A stretch of 42,209 bases of DNA from Deltaproteobacteria bacterium (GTDB lineage: Bacteria > Desulfobacterota > Binatia > UBA12015), in NCBI GenBank assembly GCA_016874715.1, contig VGTK01000030.1, positions 1 through 42,209 of the forward strand, given 5' to 3'. The notes beneath the pieces are model-generated. The model did not search any database and was not told the DNA's origin. It worked only from the letters and a program-made list of their open reading frames with translations. Of this stretch, positions 23,905 through 31,525 are shown one piece after another. A program made the position numbers and the translations under genes. Every line of letters starts with the position of its first letter. Positions within the stretch are counted from its first letter, which is position 1.

Positions 23905-25343
23905 ACGTGCTCGACGAGATCCGGCGCAACGCGCGTCGACACCGCGACGTCACCGCACTCGCCGAGGGAGTCGAGCAGCTCCGCTACGCCGAGCTGCTCT
24001 CGGAGGTGGACGACGTCGCAGCCGAGCTCGCATCGCTCGGCATGAGCGTCCCAGAGCCGGTCGCGCTGGTCTGCCGGGACTCGATCGACTACGTCGTCGC
24101 GAGTCTCGCCGTCCTCGCGCTTCGAGCGACGATCGTGCCCGTACCGGCCGACACTCCCGGCGAGGTCGAGCGCATCCTCGAGCAGATCGACCCGCGCCTC
24201 GTCCTCTACGAGGCCGGTGCGGCGAAGCTGTCCGGCGGCACGCCGGTGCAAGGCCTCGGCCGCCGCGGGCGCGAGATCCGTCTCGTCGTGCGACCGGGAG
24301 TCCGGACCCGACCGCCCGGATACGACGATCTCGGCGCCGCCTTCCTGCGCTTCTCCTCGGGGACGACGAGCGAGAGCAAGGGCGTGGTCCTGTCGCACCG
24401 CGCGATCCTCGAGCGGACCGAGGCCGCGAACCACGGGCTGAAGATCGGCGCGTCGGATCGGGTGCTGTGGGTGCTCTCGATGAGCTTCCACTTCGTCGTG
24501 ACGATCCTTCTCTTCCTGCGCAACGGCGCGACGACCGTCCTCTGCGGACGCGAGTTCCCGTCCTCGCTGGCCGACGGCGTCGTGCGTCACGAGCCGACCG
24601 TCCTGTACGCGTCGCCGTTCCACTACCGCATGATGGCCACATCGGACCTGTTCGATCCGGCCGCGCTGCGCCAGGTGCGCCTCGCCGTCTCGACCGCCGC
24701 ACGCCTCCCCACCGAGCTCGCCCGCGAGTTCCGTCACAAGTTCGGGATCGCGCTCGCGGAGGCGTACGGGATCATCGAGGTCGGGCTGCCCTTCCTGAAC
24801 GATTCGGGCGATCCCGCCAGGGACGGCTCGGTCGGCCTTGCCCTCCCCGGCTACGAGGTCCGCTTCGCCGACGTCGAGCCGGACGGGATCGGCGAGGTCG
24901 AGATCCGCGGCCCCGGCCTGCTCGACGCCTACTACGCGCCATGGCGCCCGCAGAGCGAGATCCTCCGCGACGGCTGGTTCGCGACCGGCGATCTCGGCCG
25001 TGCCGACGCGGACGGCTTCCTCCATCTCGCCGGGCGCCGGAAGAACGTGATCAACTTCGCCGGCATGAAGGTCTTCCCCGAAGAGGTGGAGGCGGTCCTC
25101 CGGCAGTGCCCCGGCGTCCTCGAGGCACTCGTCTACGCGCGTCCGCACGCCGAGTTCGGCGAGCTGCCGCTGGCCGACGTGGTGCTCGTGCCGGGTCTTG
25201 CGACCGACGACCGCGCGATCCGGCGCTTCTGCTACCGTCACCTCGCCTCGTACAAGGCGCCCAAGGAGATCCGCGTGGTCGCGGAGATCGCGAAGACCCC
25301 GAGCGGCAAGGTCCGCCGCTGGGATCGTGGCGAGACGGCATGA
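23901..25343 (+). CDS. AMP-forming acyl/aryl ligase
   Basis: 480 residues. ANL motifs: FSSGTTSESKGVVLSH (about 151-166), AEAYGIIEVG, WFATGDLGRADADGFLHLAGR, and TPSGKVRRW with the catalytic Lys close to the C-terminus. It activates a carboxylate for transfer to CoA or an ACP. GTG 23901 overlaps the previous stop (GTGA) and its own TGA overlaps the following PlsC-like ATG (ATGA). Direct adjacency to an acyltransferase suggests it may prepare the acyl donor for that enzyme, an inference from order only. It is the third ligase in the window, so at least two different acids are probably activated. Confidence 0.9.
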   Translation: MNVLDEIRRNARRHRDVTALAEGVEQLRYAELLSEVDDVAAELASLGMSVPEPVALVCRDSIDYVVASLAVLALRATIVPVPADTPGEVERILEQIDPRLVLYEAGAAKLSGGTPVQGLGRRGREIRLVVRPGVRTRPPGYDDLGAAFLRFSSGTTSESKGVVLSHRAILERTEAANHGLKIGASDRVLWVLSMSFHFVVTILLFLRNGATTVLCGREFPSSLADGVVRHEPTVLYASPFHYRMMATSDLFDPAALRQVRLAVSTAARLPTELAREFRHKFGIALAEAYGIIEVGLPFLNDSGDPARDGSVGLALPGYEVRFADVEPDGIGEVEIRGPGLLDAYYAPWRPQSEILRDGWFATGDLGRADADGFLHLAGRRKNVINFAGMKVFPEEVEAVLRQCPGVLEALVYARPHAEFGELPLADVVLVPGLATDDRAIRRFCYRHLASYKAPKEIRVVAEIAKTPSGKVRRWDRGETA

Positions 25344-26227
25344 GCGCGGTCGCCCGCTGGCTCGACCTCGGATGGCGCGTGCTCATCACGGTCTTCTCGT
25401 GGTCGATCTTCGGGAGCGGCCTGGTCCTGTGGGCGATCGTCGTCCTGCCGGTGGTGGCGGGCATCTGCTTCTTCCTTCCCGCGACCCGGCATCGCCTCAC
25501 CGACGCCACGCAGCGGGCGGTCGGCCTCTTCGTCCGACTCCTCCCGTTCATCCGCATCGAGGTCGACGACCGCCGCAGGCTCGCGTCGGGCTGCAGGGTC
25601 CTGGTCGCGAACCACCAGTCGTTCCTCGATCCGCTGATCATCTTCTCGGTCGAGCGGCGCGTGCGGGGACCCGCCCGCGGCTACCTCTTCCGCACACCCT
25701 TCCTGCGATCCTATCTCCAGTTCGCGGGCTTCTACGTCTCCGACCGCGGTCGACCGGCGCCGCTCGAGAAGATGCGCCGCTCGGCCGAGGACGTGCTCGC
25801 GTGCGGTGGCTCGCTGCTCTTCTATCCCGAGGGGACGCGCAGCAAGACCGGCGAGCTCGAGGAGTTCGGGATGGGCGCTTTCCGGGTGGCCCAGGAGTTC
25901 GGGCTGCCGATCCAGCCGATCGTCGTCGAGGGGCTCGACCGCGCCTACCCGTCCGGAAGCGTCGTCGTGCAGACGCGATGGCGAGCGCGCGTCCGTGTTC
26001 GCTACCTCGATCCCGTAAGGCCTCCGTTCGGCGACGGACCGCAGCGCCAGGTGGTGCGGGCGCTCGCGCAACGAATCCGCACGCAGATGGAGGAGGAGCT
26101 GCACGAGATGCGCGGCGACCGCGCGCCCTGCCGGTCCTTGATCCAGCCGGTTTCGCCGGGGTATGGGGTCTTGGAGCCGCCGGGCGGTGAGCTCCCGCCC
26201 CCCGATCTCGGCGCAACCAGGAAATGA
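25340..26227 (+). CDS. PlsC-family 1-acylglycerol-3-phosphate acyltransferase-like protein
   Basis: 295 residues. There are one or two N-terminal hydrophobic helices (VLITVFSWSIFGSGLVLWAI, VVLPVVAGICFFL). The HX4D motif NHQSFLDPL (His92, Asp97) and the FYPEGTRSKTGELEEFG acyl-acceptor motif place it in the LPLAT family. It would transfer an acyl group from ACP or CoA to a glycerol-phosphate or other lipid alcohol at the inner membrane. With the LpxL-like (4349-5413) and condensation-like (21419-22723) genes it makes three potential acyl-transfer steps. The Pro/Gly-rich tail after QPVSPGYGVLEPPG is probably disordered. ATGA overlaps at both ends. Confidence 0.92.
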   Translation: MSAVARWLDLGWRVLITVFSWSIFGSGLVLWAIVVLPVVAGICFFLPATRHRLTDATQRAVGLFVRLLPFIRIEVDDRRRLASGCRVLVANHQSFLDPLIIFSVERRVRGPARGYLFRTPFLRSYLQFAGFYVSDRGRPAPLEKMRRSAEDVLACGGSLLFYPEGTRSKTGELEEFGMGAFRVAQEFGLPIQPIVVEGLDRAYPSGSVVVQTRWRARVRVRYLDPVRPPFGDGPQRQVVRALAQRIRTQMEEELHEMRGDRAPCRSLIQPVSPGYGVLEPPGGELPPPDLGATRK

Positions 26228-27603
26228 TCCACTCCGACCCCACCCTGCGGAAGATCCGAGACGGGCTCTTCCACGGCCTGCGCGACTACACGAAGAGCTT
26301 CCCCGACTTCTCCATCCCGCAAAAGTTCGAGATGGCGCGCCCGTCCGAAGGACACGCGCTCCTCGCGCGGATGAACGAGAGCCTGCGCGACGACGACGAG
26401 ATGCTCCTCTACGTGCATCTACCGTTCTGCTACCACGAGTGCGTCTTCTGCAACACGGCGCCGCGGCGCGCGAACCGCGAAGGGCAGGCCAGATATCTGG
26501 CGAGCCTGCTGGGCGAGATCCGGCTCTACGGCGACGCGGGCATCTTTCAGGGGAAGCGCATCCGCTCCGTCTACTTCGGCGGCGGCACGCCGACCGCCTA
26601 CCCGACCGAGGACCTGCGCGCGATCCTCGACGCCCTCGACGCGTACTGCGAGTTCGCGCGGGGCAACATCGTCACGGTCGAGGCCTACCCGAAGCACCTC
26701 TGCGGCAACGGTCGGCCGCGCGAGCTGGCCGACGCCGGCGTTCACCGCTTGAGCGTCGGCTGCCAGACCTTCGACCCGGCGGTCGCCGCACTTGTCAATC
26801 GCAGCAATCCGGCGGACCAGATCCGCGAGGTTCTGGCCGAGTGCCACGCCGCCGGTCTCACCGTCAACGTCGACATGATGATCGGCCTGCCGGGACAGAC
26901 CCTGGAAGGACTGCACGACGACCTCGCCGCCCTCGACGAGCTCCGGCCCGACGCCGTCGAGTACATGCGCCACGAGATCGTGAACCCGCTCGCGACCGCA
27001 CTCTACGATTCGCGACCGGAGCTCCTCACCGACGACGACGCCCTGTTCGCGATGGTGGTCGACTCGCAGGCCTGGATGGAGCGGAACGGCTACGAGCAGA
27101 ACGGCTGGTTCGAGAGCGACCGCTTCTTTCCGTATCGCTACCACTGGCTGCAGGAGATCCCGTTCGTCGGGCTCGGGTCGCGGGCGCGCTCCTTCACGCG
27201 ACACCTGAGCGTCGACAAGCACGAGTCGCTGCAGATCTACTCGCAGCTGATCGACCGGGGCGATCCGGCGATCGCGCGCTCGCTCGCGCTCGGCTCGCAG
27301 GACCAGATGTACCGAGCGGTCTTTCTGAGGCTGCAGCTCAAGCGCGGCGTCGACCTGGACGAGATCGACCGGCGCTTTCCGCAGTCGAGCCACGAGCTCA
27401 CGCCGCTGCTCGACGATCTCGAGGCGCACGGCTGCGTCTCGCGCGACGGAGCCACGGCGCGGCTGACACGCTACGGCAGCTACTTCGTCGAGGACGTCTG
27501 CTGCGCCGTGATCGACTACGCGCTCCAGCGTTGCGGGTACCCGCCGAGCTACCGGCGCATGCCGCATTCGGCCGGCTCGCGGACTGCTCGGCTCGATCAC
27601 TGA
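26224..27603 (+). CDS. HemN-like radical SAM enzyme
   Basis: 459 residues. The core motif is LPFCYHECVFCN, with Cys69, Cys73 and Cys76 for the 4Fe-4S cluster, preceded by LLYVHLPF as in coproporphyrinogen dehydrogenase-like proteins. YFGGGTPTAYPTEDL, HRLSVGCQTFDP and DMMIGLPGQTLEGL follow, and a C-terminal winged-helix-like region ends near YGSYFVEDVCCAVIDYAL. HemN-like family members include heme-handling proteins, methyltransferases and the cyclopropanase Jaw5 of jawsamycin biosynthesis, which modifies an olefinic polyketide chain. In this context a modification of the growing polyene is more likely than heme synthesis, because no other tetrapyrrole gene is near. ATG 26224 overlaps the upstream stop (ATGA). 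Confidence 0.92.
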   Translation: MIHSDPTLRKIRDGLFHGLRDYTKSFPDFSIPQKFEMARPSEGHALLARMNESLRDDDEMLLYVHLPFCYHECVFCNTAPRRANREGQARYLASLLGEIRLYGDAGIFQGKRIRSVYFGGGTPTAYPTEDLRAILDALDAYCEFARGNIVTVEAYPKHLCGNGRPRELADAGVHRLSVGCQTFDPAVAALVNRSNPADQIREVLAECHAAGLTVNVDMMIGLPGQTLEGLHDDLAALDELRPDAVEYMRHEIVNPLATALYDSRPELLTDDDALFAMVVDSQAWMERNGYEQNGWFESDRFFPYRYHWLQEIPFVGLGSRARSFTRHLSVDKHESLQIYSQLIDRGDPAIARSLALGSQDQMYRAVFLRLQLKRGVDLDEIDRRFPQSSHELTPLLDDLEAHGCVSRDGATARLTRYGSYFVEDVCCAVIDYALQRCGYPPSYRRMPHSAGSRTARLDH

Positions 27604-27616
27604 GGTCGCTCCGGAG

Positions 27617-28372
27617 ATGTCACCGCCACGTCGTCAGGCACCGTCGGACGGGAAGCGTGTCGCGCTCGTCGTCGGGGGCAGCCGCGGCATCGGTCGAGCG
27701 ATCGCGCTGCGTCTCGCGCGCTCCGGCTTCGACCTCTGGCTGACCTACCACGGCAGTCGCGAGGCGGCCGAGGAGGTCGCTTCGCTGGTCGCCGGGATGG
27801 GCCGCGAGTGCACCCTGCTCCGGTTCGACGTGGCGTCCTTCGCGGAGACCACCGGCGCCCTCCAGGCCCGGGCCGAGGAGCGGGCGCCGGACGTCGTGGT
27901 CTACAACTCCGGCATCACCCGCGACAAGCTCGTCGTCTGGATGTCCGAGGACGACTGGTCCCAGGTCATCGCCACGAACTTGACGGGCTTCTACAACGTC
28001 ACGCGAGCGGTGCTGTTCTCGATGCTGCGCGCGCGACGCGGTCGCATCGTCGCCATCTCGTCGCTCGCCGGCCAGGTGGGCAACGCGGGGCAGATGAACT
28101 ACGCCGCCTCCAAGGCAGGCCTGATCGGTGCCGTGAAGGCGCTCGCGCTCGAGGTCGGGAAGCGCAACATCCTGGTCAACGCGGTCTCGCCCGGCTTCAT
28201 CGAGACCGACATGACCGCCGGCATCGACCTCGCACACATGGCGCAGCTCGTACCCCTGCAGCGCGTCGGCACCGTCGAGGACGTCGCCTCCGTGGTCCAG
28301 TTCCTGTGCTGCGAGGAGCACATGTACATCCACGGCCAGATCATCCCCGTGAACGGCGGGATGTCGACCTGA
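27617..28372 (+). CDS. 3-oxoacyl-ACP reductase (FabG-like)
   Basis: 251 residues. Classical SDR: NADPH-binding VGGSRGIGRAIALRLARSG, then VVYNSGITRDKL in place of the usual NAG motif, the catalytic Ser149 (AISSLAG) and YAASK with Tyr162 and Lys166. NILVNAVSPGFIETDMT and the C-terminal YIHGQIIPVNGGM are FabG signatures. It would reduce beta-ketoacyl-ACP for every KS in the locus, as it is the only ketoreductase seen. A GGAG just before ATG 27617 serves as ribosome site. It sits between the HemN-like and CrtI-like genes. Confidence 0.95.
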   Translation: MSPPRRQAPSDGKRVALVVGGSRGIGRAIALRLARSGFDLWLTYHGSREAAEEVASLVAGMGRECTLLRFDVASFAETTGALQARAEERAPDVVVYNSGITRDKLVVWMSEDDWSQVIATNLTGFYNVTRAVLFSMLRARRGRIVAISSLAGQVGNAGQMNYAASKAGLIGAVKALALEVGKRNILVNAVSPGFIETDMTAGIDLAHMAQLVPLQRVGTVEDVASVVQFLCCEEHMYIHGQIIPVNGGMST

Positions 28373-28391
28373 GCGCTCGCCTCCACATCCG

Positions 28392-29906
28392 ATGGGGAAG
28401 TTCGACGACATCGTCGTGGGTAGCGGGATCGGCGGCATGACGCTCGCGCTGCTGCTCGCGGAGACCGGTCGCTCGGTCCTCCTCGTCGAGAAGAGCCGCG
28501 CGATCGGCGGCTCGATGCTGCGCTTCTACCGCGACGGCGTACCCTTCGACACCGGCTTCCACTTCACCGGCGGGTTCGTCGGGCAATCGCTCCTGCGCGA
28601 CATGCTGCAGCTCGTCGGGATCGACGAGATGATCCGTCCGGTGTTCGTGGGCGGCAGCAAGGGCTCGAGCCGCATCCTCATCGAGTCGCACGACCGGGAG
28701 TTCGACCTGCCGACCGGATGTGCCGCGGCGGCGGACGCTCTCAAGGGCTACTTCCCGGGTGAGCACGGCGCCATCGACGCCTACTTCGCGACAGCGCAGC
28801 GCGTATGCGACCGCACCGCTGGCATGAGTCTGCGGCAGCCCGCGGCGTTTCCCGTCCTGCTACCGGAGGACCAGATCTCCCTCGACGAGGGTCTCGGTCG
28901 CCTCACGAGCGATGCCGCCCTGAAGGCGGTCCTCTCGATCTACGCCATGACCTACGGGACGCGGCCGTCCGAGATCTCGTTCGCGAACCACTGCCGGGTC
29001 GCGCAGGGGATGCACGAGTCGGTCGCGCGGGTGGAAAACGGCGGCGATGCCTTCGTCCGCGCCTTCCGCACACGGGCGCAAGGCCTTCCCATCGAGCTCA
29101 AGCGCGCGACGACGATCGTCGAGTGCGCCGACGTGCAGAATCGCACCGTCGGGCGATTCGTGTTGAGCGACGGCGAGGAGGTGGCGGCGGACCACTGTAC
29201 GTTCACGATCCACCCGTACGACATCCTGAAGACCCTGCCGCGCGAGCACATCAAGAAAGCGTTCGTGAATCGCGTCACCGACTTCGAGCCGACGATCGGG
29301 ATGTTCGCGGTCTACGGCGTCCTCGATTCTCCGGAGCCCGTCTCTCCGAGCGAGGCCTTCGGGCCGTCGATCCTCTCTCTCCTGCCGACGCCGGACGTGG
29401 ACGCGATGTTCGATCCGCACCGCGAAGGCGACCAGGCGCTGGTCGTCATGCGCAGCATCGAGACCGCGGGAAGTCGCTCGCACAGAGTGGTGAACGTCCT
29501 CGAGATCTCGTTCACCGAGCACATCCGGCAGTGGCTCCACTGCCGCGCCGGCGAGCGCGACGAGAGCTACCTCGAGTACAAGGAACGCCACGTCGAGCGC
29601 ATCAAGGAGCGCCTGTTCGCGGTCTATCCCGAGTACCGGGGCTCGTATCGCGTCGTGAAGGCCGCCTCGCCACTGACCTTCCGCGAATTCCTCAACTCTC
29701 CCGACGGCTCCGCCTACGGCGTGAAGCAGAAGATCGGTCAGCACAGCCTCTTCGGCAGGCTCCCGTTCCGGAACCTGTTCGCGGCAGGACAGAGCGCGAT
29801 GCTCCCGGGGGTCATCGGCTCGATGGCAGCGTCGGTGGTCGTCGGCCGCGGCATCATCGGGAACGACGCGTACGTTCGTCTCCTCGGCGAGAGGCTCGGC
29901 ATTTGA
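28392..29906 (+). CDS. CrtI/retinol-saturase-like FAD oxidoreductase
   Basis: 504 residues, typical of phytoene desaturase/carotenoid isomerase-like proteins. The N-terminal FAD motif is DIVVGSGIGGMTLALLLAETG, shortly followed by VEKSRAIGGSM and FDTGFHFTGG. The C-terminal FRNLFAAGQSAMLPGVIGSM is the second FAD-binding segment of this family. Relatives desaturate, saturate or isomerise conjugated chains. CrtI-like genes next to radical-SAM and type II FAS genes are a feature of proposed ladderane loci, and here the arrangement is HemN-like radical SAM, FabG, CrtI-like, KS, ACP. Action on a polyene acyl chain is inferred. ATG 28392 starts at the conserved strand. It is followed by a 32-base tandem array. 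Confidence 0.9.
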   Translation: MGKFDDIVVGSGIGGMTLALLLAETGRSVLLVEKSRAIGGSMLRFYRDGVPFDTGFHFTGGFVGQSLLRDMLQLVGIDEMIRPVFVGGSKGSSRILIESHDREFDLPTGCAAAADALKGYFPGEHGAIDAYFATAQRVCDRTAGMSLRQPAAFPVLLPEDQISLDEGLGRLTSDAALKAVLSIYAMTYGTRPSEISFANHCRVAQGMHESVARVENGGDAFVRAFRTRAQGLPIELKRATTIVECADVQNRTVGRFVLSDGEEVAADHCTFTIHPYDILKTLPREHIKKAFVNRVTDFEPTIGMFAVYGVLDSPEPVSPSEAFGPSILSLLPTPDVDAMFDPHREGDQALVVMRSIETAGSRSHRVVNVLEISFTEHIRQWLHCRAGERDESYLEYKERHVERIKERLFAVYPEYRGSYRVVKAASPLTFREFLNSPDGSAYGVKQKIGQHSLFGRLPFRNLFAAGQSAMLPGVIGSMAASVVVGRGIIGNDAYVRLLGERLGI

Positions 29907-29923
29907 AGCGCGCGGCCGGACAG

Positions 29924-30045
29924 AGGCCACGCCTGTGAGACGCGTCGTCGGGCAGAGGCCACGCCTGTGAGACGCGTCGTCGGGCAGAGGCCACGCCTGT
30001 GAGACGCGTCGTCGGGCAGAGGCCACGCCTGTGAGACGCGTCGTC
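29924..30045 (+). repeat. 32-bp tandem array copying the KS start, with coupled mini-ORFs
   Basis: Three full 32-base units (29924-29955, 29956-29987, 29988-30019) and a fourth of 26 bases (30020-30045) run into the KS coding region. A degenerate partial copy may precede at 29908-29923. Each unit contains the KS start codon and its first five codons (gtgagacgcgtcgtc). The three upstream copies open mini-ORFs 29935-29970, 29967-30002 and 29999-30034, all reading MRRVVGQRPRL-stop, each overlapping the next start by four bases (GTGA). The last stop overlaps the true KS start at 30031. Confidence 0.96.
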
Positions 30046-31251
30046 ATCTCGGGCGTCGGCGCGATCAGCGGTCTCGGCAACGGCGTCGCGACACTCGTCG
30101 ACGGCATCGCGGCCGGCCGCTCGGCGGTACGCCGCATGGAAGGCTGGGAAGCGTACAAAGGGCTGCGCAGCCTCGTCGGCGCGCCCGCCAGGCTCGAGAA
30201 CGAGAAGGACATCCCGCGCAAGGCCCGGCGCTCGATGGGACGCATGGGGATCTTCGCCGTACAGGCGTCCGAGCAGGCGCTCACCGCCGCGGGCATCGAA
30301 CGCGCAGAGCTCGGCTCCACGCGCGTCGGCTGCATCATCGGCTCGACGATGCCCGGCGCCGAGGCACTCTGCGAGACCTTCGAGATCATGCTGCCGACCA
30401 AGGATCTCTCGCTGCTCACGGCGATGAAGTTCTTCCAGTGCGTCTCGCACACGGCGTCGATGAACGTCGCGAGCTACCTCGGCATCAAGGGATGCGTGAT
30501 GGCGACCTCGGCGGCGTGCGCCTCCGCGGCGCAGGCGATCGGGACGGGCTACGATCTGATCCGCCTGGGCCGCCAGGACGTCGTCCTCTGCGGCGGGGCC
30601 GAAGAGCTCCACCCGACGGTGACCGCGTCGTTCGACATCCTCTTCGCGACGTCGACGAGCTTCAACGCCGCCCCCGACCGGACGCCGCGCCCCTTCGACC
30701 GCGAGCGCGACGGCCTCGTGTGCGGCGAGGGCTGCGGCATCGTCGTCCTGGAGGAGTACGAGCGTGCCGTTCGCCGTGGTGCGCCGATCTACGCCGAGCT
30801 CATCGGCTATGACACCGCCGGCAGCGGCGAGCACGTGAGCCAGTCGAACACCGACGGAATCGAGGGCTGCATGCGCGCCGCGCTGGCGCAGGCCGGACTC
30901 CAGCCGGACGATGTCGACTACGTCAACGCGCACGGCACGGCGACGCGGGACGGTGACGCCGCCGAATGCGCGGCGATCGCACGGGTGTTCGGCGACCGCG
31001 TGCCGGTGAGCAGCCTGAAGGGCCACATGGGCCACACGCTCGGCGCGTCGGGAGCGCTGGAGCTGATCGTCTGCCTGGCGATGATGGAGCGCGGCCGCGT
31101 CTTCGCGACCCGCAACCTGGAGAACGTGGCCGACGATTGCGCGGGTGTCCAGCACGTGCGGGAATCGGCTGCGCGGGAGCTCCGGACGATCGTGAAGAAC
31201 TGCTTCGCCTTCGGCGGGATCAATGCCGTCCTCGTGTGCCGGCGCCTGTGA
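30031..31251 (+). CDS. Beta-ketoacyl-ACP synthase (FabF-like, catalytically complete)
   Basis: 406 residues. Active-site Cys163 is in MATSAACASAAQAIG. The histidines are in NAHGTAT and KGHMGHTLGASG. TPRPFDRERDGLVCGEGCG and NCFAFGGINAVLVCRR complete a FabF-type signature. This KS resembles FabB/FabF of primary metabolism more than the other KS proteins here. It stands between a CrtI-like gene and an ACP, without an adjacent Cys-less partner, so it may act as a homodimer. GTG 30031 is within the last copy of the 32-base array, so its initiation region is the repeated element. Seven bases separate its stop from the ACP start. Confidence 0.95.
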   Translation: MRRVVISGVGAISGLGNGVATLVDGIAAGRSAVRRMEGWEAYKGLRSLVGAPARLENEKDIPRKARRSMGRMGIFAVQASEQALTAAGIERAELGSTRVGCIIGSTMPGAEALCETFEIMLPTKDLSLLTAMKFFQCVSHTASMNVASYLGIKGCVMATSAACASAAQAIGTGYDLIRLGRQDVVLCGGAEELHPTVTASFDILFATSTSFNAAPDRTPRPFDRERDGLVCGEGCGIVVLEEYERAVRRGAPIYAELIGYDTAGSGEHVSQSNTDGIEGCMRAALAQAGLQPDDVDYVNAHGTATRDGDAAECAAIARVFGDRVPVSSLKGHMGHTLGASGALELIVCLAMMERGRVFATRNLENVADDCAGVQHVRESAARELRTIVKNCFAFGGINAVLVCRRL

Positions 31252-31258
31252 GGGGACC

Positions 31259-31525
31259 ATGGGTCAGACGGACGAACGGATCGCGGAGATGGTCGTCGAG
31301 GTGCTCGAGGACGACTTCGAGCTGGAGCGGGAGCGGATCGTTCCCGAGGCCCATCTCTTCGACGACCTCGAGCTCGACAGCCTCGACATCGTCGATCTCG
31401 TCGTCGCGATGCAAGTGAAGTTCGGGGTCCAGATCCGCGAGGACGAGCGCATCGTCGAGGTTCGCACGGTTGCGGACCTGCAGCGCTTCATCCTCCTCCT
31501 CAAACGCGAATCGGAAGCCACCTGA
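31259..31525 (+). CDS. Acyl carrier protein
   Basis: 88 residues with the site LFDDLELDSLDIVDLVV, Ser41 being the phosphopantetheine residue. The DDLELDSLD form is closer to FabF-coupled primary ACPs than to the GLGLDS type seen at 976, 7718 and 39737. aggggacc just upstream of ATG 31259 is a good ribosome site. Adjacent to a KS and overlapping the radical-SAM/hotdog fusion gene (TGATG), it is the likely carrier for intermediates handled by these enzymes. Confidence 0.95.
   Translation: MGQTDERIAEMVVEVLEDDFELERERIVPEAHLFDDLELDSLDIVDLVVAMQVKFGVQIREDERIVEVRTVADLQRFILLLKRESEAT

Noticed and set aside
26224..27603. Coproporphyrinogen III dehydrogenase of heme synthesis
   Set aside because: Motifs are HemN-like, but there are no other tetrapyrrole genes and it is coupled in the middle of a lipid operon. 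HemN-like paralogues often have other functions.
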